Below, piece after piece: positions 22,933 through 31,495 of a DNA stretch of 37,890 nt. The stretch is from a virus: IMG/VR virus record IMGVR_UViG_3300047564_000622, positions 1 to 37,890 of that record; one strand, written 5' to 3'. A program made the position numbers and the translations under genes. Each line of letters begins with the position of its first letter. Position 1 is the first letter of the stretch. Under the pieces are notes generated by a model. That model saw only the letters and a program-made list of their open reading frames with translations. It was not told the DNA's origin and did not search any database.

Positions 22933-23831
22933 TAGAATACTCCCATATCTCCAAATTCACCAAATGGATTTCCTTCACTAAAGTCAAGAATCTCATCGGC
23001 TTTGTCTTCGTAATATTTATTCTGTGCATTATCAAAATCATCAATCTCAAAATCAATCGTAGAGAATGTATCTACTTCCCAAGATGCACCACTATCTACT
23101 CCTATGAGTTCTTCATTTTGTCTGAACACACCATTAACATAAGTTAAATCTAGTTTTCTAGATGGCGCATTCCATGCAGCAACTGTTGCTTTTACCATAA
23201 CAGCAGTACCATCTACTATGTATGTTTGTTCAACTTCTTCGCCAATCGTGTAGTTGCCAACACCACCAGTTTTTAAATAAACTGGAAATACATAGTTTTC
23301 TTTTTTTGGATCATCTATTTCTGGGTTGCCAGTATCAAACATGTTGTCGGCATTTTCTAACAACTCACAAGTTAGGGCAAAGATATAGTTTTTACCTAAC
23401 TGATAAAAAGGAACTTCTCTTTCTACAAACTTGATTTCATAGATGTTTTTAGTCATTGGAACATACAATAAATCACCTTCATTAGGTCTACCAGGAACAC
23501 TGGTGGAACTCATTAAATCTGGTTTAAGAGACCACTTTCTTTTTGATACAGCAAATGTAACTTCATCCGAAAGTTTCAATCCAAACTTGCTCATGGCAAC
23601 AGCACCAGATCCACCAAAACCTTCTACATTGATTAGCATCATTTCTATCAGATGAGCTTCTTTAAACTCATTTAAAATAACATCATTAAGTGATCTATCA
23701 ATCAACATTTCTTTTGGAACATAAAAAATATCCATACCAAACAGGTGTATTTGTTCGTCTACCAAATCTTGTACCAGATTCTGTTCGGTATTTACACCAC
23801 CGTATTGTGGAAAATATACGCTCTTAGACAT
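22932..23831 (-). CDS. 14: gp14 neck protein
   Basis: The 299-residue product matches the T4 gp14 family (256), which builds the neck between portal and tail with gp13. The N-terminus is VYFPQYGGVNTEQNLVQDLV. Next come IDRSLNDVILNEFKEAHLIEMMLINVEGFGG (near 45-75) and FGLKLSDEVTFAVSKRKW. The C-terminus is acidic, with FSEGNPFGEFGDMG. It is one base from the end of gp13 and overlaps the start of gp15. Confidence 0.94.
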   Translation of the reverse strand: MSKSVYFPQYGGVNTEQNLVQDLVDEQIHLFGMDIFYVPKEMLIDRSLNDVILNEFKEAHLIEMMLINVEGFGGSGAVAMSKFGLKLSDEVTFAVSKRKWSLKPDLMSSTSVPGRPNEGDLLYVPMTKNIYEIKFVEREVPFYQLGKNYIFALTCELLENADNMFDTGNPEIDDPKKENYVFPVYLKTGGVGNYTIGEEVEQTYIVDGTAVMVKATVAAWNAPSRKLDLTYVNGVFRQNEELIGVDSGASWEVDTFSTIDFEIDDFDNAQNKYYEDKADEILDFSEGNPFGEFGDMGVF

Positions 23832-23832
23832 A

Positions 23833-24657
23833 TTATCCTATTGCATCGAGAGGTGGAAGTTCGTAGTCGCTAATCATCTTAGATTCGATTTCATCTATTT
23901 CTCTGATAGCATCTTCAAAAATTTGACGACCGTTGATTTGAACGCCACCAGGAAGTTGAACATTGTTAAACTTGATTAGATTTTGCCCCCACTGTTTCTT
24001 GAATAGTGCAGTGACATATCTTTTCAAAAACCAATCATTCCATATCTTTGGAGAATCAGTTGGATTTAAAAGACGATGACATTCAACAATGAAATAGTTA
24101 TCTTCTTGTAAAACTTTTGGATTGTAATCAATAAAAAGTTTTCCGTTTCTTTTTGTGAAACGACATTGAATAATCGCCCCACTGTTTAAAACCATGTCCA
24201 AAGTTTCAAAATATTGTTTAAACATGTAATAGTTAACTAGGTCAACATTACCCAGAGAATATCCAGAGTTCAAAGAAAACATGTCCATTAGAAAATATTG
24301 GTTTCCAAAACCAAAAAAGTCAGAACGAAGAGCTGTCATTGATAAAGAAAATACTCTCTCGATTCCAATGATATGATCTGGAAGTTCAATATAGTTATTT
24401 CTCTCTTCCCACTCACTGCCATCTTCTGATGTGTGAATAGTATTGCCTTCTCTAAATCTTTCCAGTTCTTCTGCAGTAAACTTATGTTTTAGATAAAGTT
24501 TTTCCATGCCGTCAAAATGACGTTCATTAAAATACTGCAAAGCATCATCGATTAGATCTTCTAGTTGATCATCATCTACGTTGATTTCTAATATAGGAGC
24601 ACCAAGTTTTCTGAGGCAATACTCTTTTAACTCTTCTCTTGTGGCTGGTTTAGCCAT
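23833..24657 (-). CDS. 13: gp13 neck protein
   Basis: The 274-residue product matches the T4 gp13 family (309), the neck subunit that binds the portal after packaging. Recognisable are the N-terminal TREELKEYCLRKLGAPILEINVDDDQLEDLIDDALQYFNERHFDG helical block and later YKQYF-like MFKQYFETLDMVL. The ribosome binding site GAGGT stands 8 bases before the ATG and lies in the 3' arm of an upstream terminator hairpin. This is the first gene of the head-to-tail joining cluster. Confidence 0.94.
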   Translation of the reverse strand: MAKPATREELKEYCLRKLGAPILEINVDDDQLEDLIDDALQYFNERHFDGMEKLYLKHKFTAEELERFREGNTIHTSEDGSEWEERNNYIELPDHIIGIERVFSLSMTALRSDFFGFGNQYFLMDMFSLNSGYSLGNVDLVNYYMFKQYFETLDMVLNSGAIIQCRFTKRNGKLFIDYNPKVLQEDNYFIVECHRLLNPTDSPKIWNDWFLKRYVTALFKKQWGQNLIKFNNVQLPGGVQINGRQIFEDAIREIDEIESKMISDYELPPLDAIG

Positions 24658-24692
24658 AAAAAAATACCTCTAGTTTCCTAGAGGTATTTATA
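24655..24692 (-). terminator. rho-independent terminator overlapping the gp13 promoter and RBS
   Basis: On the minus strand a 12-bp perfect stem (plus positions 24662-24673 with 24678-24689) closes a GAAA tetraloop. It is followed by a run of seven T residues that ends at the gp13 ATG. The 3' arm carries GAGGT, the gp13 ribosome binding site. The 5' arm overlaps TATAAATA. It ends transcripts from the long structural gene upstream. Confidence 0.9.
24685..24692 (-). promoter_or_regulatory. late promoter of gp13 (perfect TATAAATA)
   Basis: TATAAATA on the minus strand, an exact match to the T4 late box, 28 bases before the gp13 ATG at 24657. Two further boxes, AATAAATA at 24708-24701 and GATAAATA at 24712-24705, lie just upstream, making a tandem set. 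Confidence 0.75.
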
Positions 24693-24710
24693 AATCATGT
24701 TATTTATTTA

Positions 24711-27700
24711 TCAACTCCAAGTACCAGCAATAATCGATGGGTTAGCTGGACCCATAGCTTGAATCTCAAAGTATGAGTTGGTGCGAGTATTTACAGTTGC
24801 GTTAGCAGTATCACTCTTGTTAAACTGAGGAGTTAATGTTCCGCCAGTTGTTGCGTTTGATACGAAGTAACCTTCAAATCTTATCGCACAATCAGTTGTG
24901 ACAGTTACTGCTTGAGTAACAGCAGTTGATCCAGTTGCAGTTGTATTTTGGAAGAACAATGCAGTTGTAGAAGGTCCATTTGCTCCTATTGAGTTATATC
25001 TAAAGTTGGTTGGAGCATTTGAGAATGTAAACAGCAGGTTCCAAGTACCACTTGTGGTAGTTGATTTAGCAAAATAATAACAACCTCTAAATCTGTATAA
25101 TGTATTTGCTCTTAATGGAGCGGCATCCTGAGTTGTTCCTGAGAATACGTTTCTGACTGTGTTTGTGGTTCCAGTCTGAGCGAAGTCAGCAGCAGCTCTT
25201 AAGATTTGTGGCGCGAGGATAATACCTCTTCCACCTTCAGTAGTCGCAGAAGCATAGAAAGCAATCTGGTTATATTCAAAACCACCTTGAAGTGGAAGTG
25301 TTAATAGTGCTGCTGCTGTTGGTGTGAATCTAAGAGGAGCTAATGTGGTAGTACCAGCAGGGACAATCAAACTATTTCTTACTGTAGTCGTTCCTGTTGT
25401 AGCACCGATAGTTAAAGCAGTTGATGCGTTGCCGATATCCAACTGGGAAATGGTTGGGAATACTAAACCAATACCAGTGGAACCACTGACATTAGTATCG
25501 ATCATGATTTCTTCAGTTGCTAGAGCACCTGTTCCATCGGTAGCTGCTGGTTTCGAAGCAATATATTTTCCAGGAGCAAGTAAAAGGTTTTCACTAATAT
25601 TAAATCTACCAGTAGTTGAAGAACCATCATATGATATAGTTTTATCTGTGGTTCCTTTGATAGTCAAACCAGCACCCTGAATAGCAGAATCACCAGTGAC
25701 GTTTCCACCAGCAAGAATGACGTTTACATCTTCCACGATTAGTTCAGTGGTGTTGATACTGGTTGTCGTTCCGCTAACTTGTAAACTTCCACCAATAATC
25801 ATATCACCACTAACAGTACTGTTTCCATTTACTGTTAAGTTTTTATTTACGGCTTCAGAACCAACTGTAATATCTTGGTTTGAACTAATAAAGTTACTGT
25901 CAACATATGTTTTAACTGCTTTTTGCGTGGGAACGAAAGAATCGCTACTTTCAGAACCACCTAAAGTGGCATCAGCATCAAACTTGGTGACTTCAACGCC
26001 AACCTTAGTTCCATCGGCTAAAGCAAACTGTAGGTTTGATAGTCCAGTCAAGTCAAAAGCGGATGCATCGATTGTAGATCTACCAGTTGCCTGGTCAATC
26101 TTGAAGAACTGTCCTACCTTGAAGTTACCATCTTGGTTGGTAGTTACATAATAAATTCTAGCTGGAGCGATGAAGTTGGTTTCTTTGGTTTCATCTGGTC
26201 TGATAGTAGGTTCATCTGGGAAGTTGGTTGTAGCAATACCACCAGTGCCAATCTCAAGCATGTCGTGACCAGTTAGACGAATCTGACTGTAACGATAACG
26301 AATCTGAAGACGATTGCCACTTCCTTCCGACACAGACTTAACGGGGAAGAATGTTAAGATTGCGGTTCCAGGATTAGTTGAAGTCTTCAGATCTACTCTG
26401 AAAAACTCATTGTCGATCTTAATAAAATCATTTTCATTAATTGTTTTCGTTGCTACTCCTTCTTGGTCTGTGAATGAGAATACAGGAAGACCACCATTTC
26501 CAGTTAAAGAACTGTATGAAAGAACGTTAGAAAGATTTGTTGAGTCTTGTCTTAATGTAGTTACTGGAGTGTATTTAACTACAAATCTAACTACAGCGTT
26601 TTGTGGAAAGTTTGGTGAGTCTTGGTCGGCGTGCTCTTGGGCAATAGTTCCCTCTTGTGCTCTTACAACAGTTACATAGCTATTAAACTGATCATCTACA
26701 ACTGCTGTTGGTAGCATTAACTCATTACCTACTAGTAGATAAAGAGTTGTTGATGCAGTATTGTATGTAGCAAGAGCTGCTGTTACTCTTTCTGGATTTA
26801 AAATATTAATGTTAGTTGCTGAAGTTGAAGTTAATAACTGACCAGGATTATCAATAAGAACTTGATTATTTGTTCCTGTCAATAAACTATACAGTGTAAT
26901 ATCAGTTCCACCTACATGTGTTTCAGCGGGTCTATTAACACCAGTTGGAAATGTTCCAGTTTTGGCAATAGGAATAGTTACTACAGTATTTTCTAAACTT
27001 GCTGTTCTTGTTACGTCAAGAACTTTAAATGTAGCTGATGGACCATCACTGTAGTTTTCAATTTCTTGAATAACATAGTTAATACCATCAACACTATCAG
27101 AAAATGTTACTGCACTAGTAATCTTTGGTTTTTCTGGTAGATTAATAACAGCAAACTTAGCACCTCTTGTTGCTCTGTTTGCAGCACTTTCACTTGGAGA
27201 TGTGGATGGGAACTCGCTATTTTCAATAACAGTAGATGCTTCTGGAATATTTACTGGAGGTGGATTGTTTGGATCTGATCCTGTAATCTGAGCACATCTT
27301 TGACCGTCACCGATAAATCCTGTGATTGGTTCGATAAGAACTTTAGTATAATCATTTCCAGCGAGAACATAAAGAACTCTTGCCTTACCCAATGCAGGTC
27401 TAACAGTACCACCAGCACCTAAAGTAGCAGTAGTAGTGGATGCAAACTGCACACCAGTAATAACACCATCTGTGCCAACAATACCAGTAACAGTAAATGT
27501 GCCATTAAAAGCACTATTGGATACACCACTGATTGTAATTTGCTTACCAACTACATAAGGATTAAATGGTTTAGTGGCAAATGAAACAGTGGCAGTTGTT
27601 CCATTTCCTACAACACCAGTAATACTAGTATTATTTGCCGATCCTTCGTTAGAAATAATAGAACCTACTTGGAAATCTCCATTAATCTTTCCAGATTGAG

Positions 27701-30026
27701 CAATAGTTCCTAGTACTAAGTTACCATTAACAGTCGCTGTCGCAACTGCTGTTGTGGCATCATTATAGAAGTTTAATTCTGTGCCACGAATAGTTGCTTC
27801 AAGTGGAATCTCGGTTGGGTCAAATCCTCTTGCAGAACAACCATAGTTACCCCAAGAGTTGTTTCCACCGAGAGAGCGCATACGAGCACCACCAGAGCAA
27901 GCATAACCAATATGAGCGTAGTAAGTAAAGCAAGAAACAATTTCTGAGTTTCCATTGTCCTTACACCAAATCGCAACACCCATTTCTGGGAACTGTGTTA
28001 CGTTGCCAAATAGTAAGCTTTGGTGACCAGAAGCAAAGTGAGATGGGTGATCTTTTCCTTCATTGACAGAACCATCTACAATAGCGCCAACACCTTTAAA
28101 TGAGTATGCCGCACAACTGTAAATATAAGGACTCTTAATAATATTCTGTGATACCAGGAATGGATTGATTCTCCAGAAAACGAACCCAACCTGACATTGT
28201 GTGATATCAGCAAGTTTGTTTGTTATTTCTTCCTCGATTGTCAATCCAGTTGTATCTGGCATAACAAAACCAGCATCGGGGTCTGGGTTGTTGAATACAA
28301 GATCCTTGAGCATCACACCTTCCGAAAGGAAGAATAGAGTTGCTTTGGTGTTATTTAGATTTTCAACAGAAATGATATTTACTTCAGGTGCTGTTCCTAA
28401 ATCAGTACCGTTTAAGAAAGTATCTGTATCGATAATAGGACCACCAGCAATGGTTTCAACATAAACCATTTTTTTGCGATTTGATTCTCCGCTGCCCACG
28501 GGGGTAGCGTCAGTATCAGCAAAGTGAAGAACTCTTGCAGTTCTGGTTGCCCCTGCTAATGTATCAACAGTCAGTGTATCTCCTGGCTTTAATAAACATG
28601 TTGAATCAATGATTAATCTTTGAATCTTACTTAAACCTGGACCTGGCTCGATAATAGTTCCTCTACTGTCGTCACCAACAACAGAACAATATGGTGGAAC
28701 CGTAATAGGACACTCTTCGTCGTATACACCAGCTTTTACATAAATCGTTGCTGGGTTCTGTTCGTCACAACCTTCTTGTGCAGCAATCTGAGTGGCGTAC
28801 TTAACTGTTCTAAAAGCTCTTCCAATAGAACCGCCATAACCATCAGAAAAATCATCAACGCCATCTAAGTTTACAAAATAAACTTTTCTGGTTTTTGCAT
28901 TACCCCACCCAGGAATACCATTTTCTGTAGCATAGAGAATCTGACCAGGATCTCCTATGGGCAATCTTGCGTTGGTAGCATTCGCTCTGTAGAGAAGATC
29001 ACCTTTTGTTGTGATTGTACTTTCTTCATCGCCCCTCGCAACTACAGACCAGAATCCATCTGCATCATTGGTTCCAGGATCTCTTCCTAAGTTATTGTAA
29101 GCAATGCTTACATAAGTACTAGAAGCTAGGGTGATTACATCGTTCTTTTGATATGTTGTTTGGTCATCCCAATCACCTTTATAAGATAAACCTTCCGAGA
29201 TTAAACTCCATTTTAACGCACCATCTCCTGATTCATTTGGAGCAATCCCCGCTACACTCGTAAGCATTTTAACGAATGTGTTTCCACCAAAACGAACTAC
29301 ATCCCCAGGAACGTAAATGGTTGCTGGATTATAAACACCTTTTGAATCAAAACCAATACTGATTACTTCCCAATCGGTGCTAACATAGTTGTTTGGTTGT
29401 TTGTCAGTATTAATAGTTTTTGCGGTATATGAATAACCACCAAAAAGAACGATGTCCCCAGGTTGATATTCCGTACTCGAATCCCAACTATCTTCAAACT
29501 TTACTGATTCTAAGTAAAGAGTAAACTTAGTAATATCAAATGCTGTCGTTGAAGTATGACCTAGATTGCATAGGTAAATATTGTTTCCATACTTAACAAG
29601 ATCATTGACTTTATACCAAGTGTTTTGCTGCCAAGTTCCTTTGTTTTCTGTGCCGTTATAAAAAAGATCCCAGTTACCAGCAAAGTTTGTTAGGTAAAAA
29701 AGATTTTGGTCGGATGGTGAAGTGTGGTTGTCTTTACAAATGTAAATATTGCCACCATAACGCACAAGATCATTTTTAGCGTAGAAAGTATTTGGTTGCC
29801 AAGAACCAGCATTTCTAATACCAGGAACATATAGTTCCCATCTTGGTGTACTTGCGTTGAGATCAACATCTTCCCATTGCTCTACTGAACCAGTAGAAGT
29901 GTGGTTAACCACACAAACGTAAGTATTACCTCTGAATGAGATAATATCGTCCAGAACATAGGCGCGGTTTGGTTGCCATTCGCCAGTCCAGTTGAACTTT
30001 AGTCTACCTAATCTAAATTCAGCCAT
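24711..30026 (-). CDS. 1771-aa modular appendage/fibre protein with carbohydrate-binding-like repeats
   Basis: Residues about 15-340 hold six repeats of 45-65 residues, best kept in the first three (GEWQPN..Y...D...F.GNTYVC...HTS). They resemble the chitin/carbohydrate-binding module family 5/12 pattern. Next is a DLLYRANATNARLPIGDPGQ segment, then from about 380 a right-handed beta-helix-like region starting RKVYFVNLDGVDDFSDG. Farther on lie an ISGV..SAFNGTFTV module and a GTTTSINTTELIVEDVNVIL module near 1429. The C-terminal domain (about 1579-1771) aligns with that of the 540-residue fibre protein. The start at 30026 has AGGAAG at good spacing. It is probably a tail fibre, but baseplate spike or head fibre cannot be excluded. 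Confidence 0.85.
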   Translation of the reverse strand: MAEFRLGRLKFNWTGEWQPNRAYVLDDIISFRGNTYVCVVNHTSTGSVEQWEDVDLNASTPRWELYVPGIRNAGSWQPNTFYAKNDLVRYGGNIYICKDNHTSPSDQNLFYLTNFAGNWDLFYNGTENKGTWQQNTWYKVNDLVKYGNNIYLCNLGHTSTTAFDITKFTLYLESVKFEDSWDSSTEYQPGDIVLFGGYSYTAKTINTDKQPNNYVSTDWEVISIGFDSKGVYNPATIYVPGDVVRFGGNTFVKMLTSVAGIAPNESGDGALKWSLISEGLSYKGDWDDQTTYQKNDVITLASSTYVSIAYNNLGRDPGTNDADGFWSVVARGDEESTITTKGDLLYRANATNARLPIGDPGQILYATENGIPGWGNAKTRKVYFVNLDGVDDFSDGYGGSIGRAFRTVKYATQIAAQEGCDEQNPATIYVKAGVYDEECPITVPPYCSVVGDDSRGTIIEPGPGLSKIQRLIIDSTCLLKPGDTLTVDTLAGATRTARVLHFADTDATPVGSGESNRKKMVYVETIAGGPIIDTDTFLNGTDLGTAPEVNIISVENLNNTKATLFFLSEGVMLKDLVFNNPDPDAGFVMPDTTGLTIEEEITNKLADITQCQVGFVFWRINPFLVSQNIIKSPYIYSCAAYSFKGVGAIVDGSVNEGKDHPSHFASGHQSLLFGNVTQFPEMGVAIWCKDNGNSEIVSCFTYYAHIGYACSGGARMRSLGGNNSWGNYGCSARGFDPTEIPLEATIRGTELNFYNDATTAVATATVNGNLVLGTIAQSGKINGDFQVGSIISNEGSANNTSITGVVGNGTTATVSFATKPFNPYVVGKQITISGVSNSAFNGTFTVTGIVGTDGVITGVQFASTTTATLGAGGTVRPALGKARVLYVLAGNDYTKVLIEPITGFIGDGQRCAQITGSDPNNPPPVNIPEASTVIENSEFPSTSPSESAANRATRGAKFAVINLPEKPKITSAVTFSDSVDGINYVIQEIENYSDGPSATFKVLDVTRTASLENTVVTIPIAKTGTFPTGVNRPAETHVGGTDITLYSLLTGTNNQVLIDNPGQLLTSTSATNINILNPERVTAALATYNTASTTLYLLVGNELMLPTAVVDDQFNSYVTVVRAQEGTIAQEHADQDSPNFPQNAVVRFVVKYTPVTTLRQDSTNLSNVLSYSSLTGNGGLPVFSFTDQEGVATKTINENDFIKIDNEFFRVDLKTSTNPGTAILTFFPVKSVSEGSGNRLQIRYRYSQIRLTGHDMLEIGTGGIATTNFPDEPTIRPDETKETNFIAPARIYYVTTNQDGNFKVGQFFKIDQATGRSTIDASAFDLTGLSNLQFALADGTKVGVEVTKFDADATLGGSESSDSFVPTQKAVKTYVDSNFISSNQDITVGSEAVNKNLTVNGNSTVSGDMIIGGSLQVSGTTTSINTTELIVEDVNVILAGGNVTGDSAIQGAGLTIKGTTDKTISYDGSSTTGRFNISENLLLAPGKYIASKPAATDGTGALATEEIMIDTNVSGSTGIGLVFPTISQLDIGNASTALTIGATTGTTTVRNSLIVPAGTTTLAPLRFTPTAAALLTLPLQGGFEYNQIAFYASATTEGGRGIILAPQILRAAADFAQTGTTNTVRNVFSGTTQDAAPLRANTLYRFRGCYYFAKSTTTSGTWNLLFTFSNAPTNFRYNSIGANGPSTTALFFQNTTATGSTAVTQAVTVTTDCAIRFEGYFVSNATTGGTLTPQFNKSDTANATVNTRTNSYFEIQAMGPANPSIIAGTWS

Positions 30027-30043
30027 TTTTATACTTCCTGAGA

Positions 30044-30703
30044 TTAACGTGGTGATTGTGAATAATCATGGTTTCCGAACTTGGCAACCAAATAACCTTG
30101 ATCATCGATATAGTAAGAGATTTTTCTCGCATCAAATCTATACTGTTGATATTTATCAGATGGGGAGTTTGAATATGTTTTTACCAACTCATCAACATAT
30201 AAATGTAAATCTGATTGAGATGATTCTTCTTTTATAAAAGTGGAAGAAACAATAATCTCATCACCCACGCCAAAATCTTCGCCACCATTAGTTACATTAA
30301 TGTCACTAATAACCCCATCAGAATCTCTTGTTATAGAAACTGATAAATTTTTTCCTTTTTTATTGGATACTAATCCATTAACTACATATGTTTCATTTGC
30401 TTCTGACGCTAACTTAGTTCCTCCTGTAATAAGTTTCAGTCTAAGAACAGGTGCTTTTGCGTCAACATTATCTACTCCATCAAGTAAATCAGACAACTGT
30501 GTGTTTTCTTCGTTGAAAACATCAATGGTTCCTTCATCTGTGGGTCTTAGTGTATTGTAATACAACATACCTTCAGAATCTCTTCTAAGTGCATGAAAAT
30601 ACCAACTAGTAGTGGTTCTTATTACACTACTAATATCTCCACTTCCACCACCGCCGCTGCTACTACCAGAACCAGATAAATCACTACTTAAATATAGTGC
30701 CAT
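30044..30703 (-). CDS. 219-aa structural/fibre-associated protein
   Basis: The product starts with a Ser/Gly-rich linker (residues 9-22), then an unusual TTSWYFHALRRDSEGMLYYNTL segment. A beta-rich part follows with ITNGG-like VTNGGEDFGVGDEIIV, a motif found in many phage tail proteins. The end, YRFDARKISYYIDDQGYLVAKF, is polar. It has TAGGAG 6-9 bases before the ATG and sits between two fibre-like genes, so a linker or chaperone-like role in a fibre is plausible. No family is recognised. Confidence 0.78.
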   Translation of the reverse strand: MALYLSSDLSGSGSSSGGGGSGDISSVIRTTTSWYFHALRRDSEGMLYYNTLRPTDEGTIDVFNEENTQLSDLLDGVDNVDAKAPVLRLKLITGGTKLASEANETYVVNGLVSNKKGKNLSVSITRDSDGVISDINVTNGGEDFGVGDEIIVSSTFIKEESSQSDLHLYVDELVKTYSNSPSDKYQQYRFDARKISYYIDDQGYLVAKFGNHDYSQSPR

Positions 30704-30714
30704 TTATTTTTCTC

Positions 30715-31404
30715 CTATCTTGGGAATACTCTCCAATATTGACCATCCCAAACTACTCTAACAATAGCGTTAGATAAATCAAAAACATATTCATTATCTT
30801 CAATGTTTGCTAAGTTAATAAAAGAAGCAGAACTATTTGCGGGAATCAATCTTACAAAATTTATACCCCAAGTTCCTTTAGCATCAATAAACTCAATACC
30901 TTCTCCATCTTCTACCACAGGCAATCCTGTAGAAGGATCAATTGCACTAGTATCTGGTAAAGTTATTTCTATAGTATTATCTGATGTATCTACCAAATAT
31001 AATCCTTGTGATTCTGCATTAAAATCAGAATCATATGGAACATATCTAGGAAGACCATTAAATGTGTCTGCCCACGTCATCCCATCGCCAGTAGCTTTCA
31101 GGATTTGTCCCTCGTTACCACCAGAACCGTTTACGATCATTGTGCCAATGGCATAAAAATCGTCTAAAGTTTTATTCTTTAGAGTATCCGTGGTATTTCT
31201 TGCTACTAAAGTATCAGTAGAGTTTGGTATGGTAATGGTTGCAGAACCAGCAGTAGCGACAAGTTGATTGCCACTTAACTTTAACGTATTAGAATCTGCG
31301 CTATCAAATGTGAGATTTCTTAGCTTTCGGTCAATACTGATAACCTCAGTATTGATAATGGATAAACCATTTTTAACCGAAAAATTTTTATTTTCTAGCG
31401 TCAT
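30715..31404 (-). CDS. 229-aa fibre-like structural protein
   Basis: The N-terminal half has beta strands with TDTLKNKTLDDFYAIG, the TLTNKTL type of tail-fibre motif also found in the 540-residue protein. The linker GSGGNEGQILKATGDGMTW is also common in phage fibres. The C-terminal domain reads GLYLVDTSDNTIEITLPD through EFIDAKGTWGINFVRLIP and ends VRVVWDGQYWRVFPR. That is the small fibre-tip domain with a terminal W..Y.WRV strand common in phages. A perfect TATAAATA late box lies 38 bases upstream. Confidence 0.82.
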   Translation of the reverse strand: MTLENKNFSVKNGLSIINTEVISIDRKLRNLTFDSADSNTLKLSGNQLVATAGSATITIPNSTDTLVARNTTDTLKNKTLDDFYAIGTMIVNGSGGNEGQILKATGDGMTWADTFNGLPRYVPYDSDFNAESQGLYLVDTSDNTIEITLPDTSAIDPSTGLPVVEDGEGIEFIDAKGTWGINFVRLIPANSSASFINLANIEDNEYVFDLSNAIVRVVWDGQYWRVFPR

Positions 31405-31441
31405 GAAGGTTCACTTTCCCCCCCACATAAGGTTTCATAGA

Positions 31442-31449
31442 TATTTATA
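31442..31449 (-). promoter_or_regulatory. late promoter before the 229-aa gene (perfect TATAAATA)
   Basis: TATAAATA on the minus strand, 38 bases before the ATG at 31404. Its first T is the last base of the T run of the terminator of the upstream fibre gene. Confidence 0.75.
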
Positions 31450-31476
31450 AAAAAAATCCCTCCGCGAGGAGGGATT
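31449..31476 (-). terminator. rho-independent terminator after the 540-aa fibre gene
   Basis: On the minus strand a 9-bp perfect stem (31476-31468 with 31463-31455) closes a TCGC loop and runs into eight T residues. It lies about 20 bases after the stop of the 540-residue gene. Confidence 0.92.
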
Positions 31477-31495
31477 GAAAAATATGTGAAAAATA

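Noticed and set aside
25324-26679. Plus-strand frames of 118-151 codons inside the 1771-aa gene
   Set aside because: They are complements of low-complexity Thr/Val/Gly-rich coding sequence. None has a ribosome binding site or domain-like sequence.
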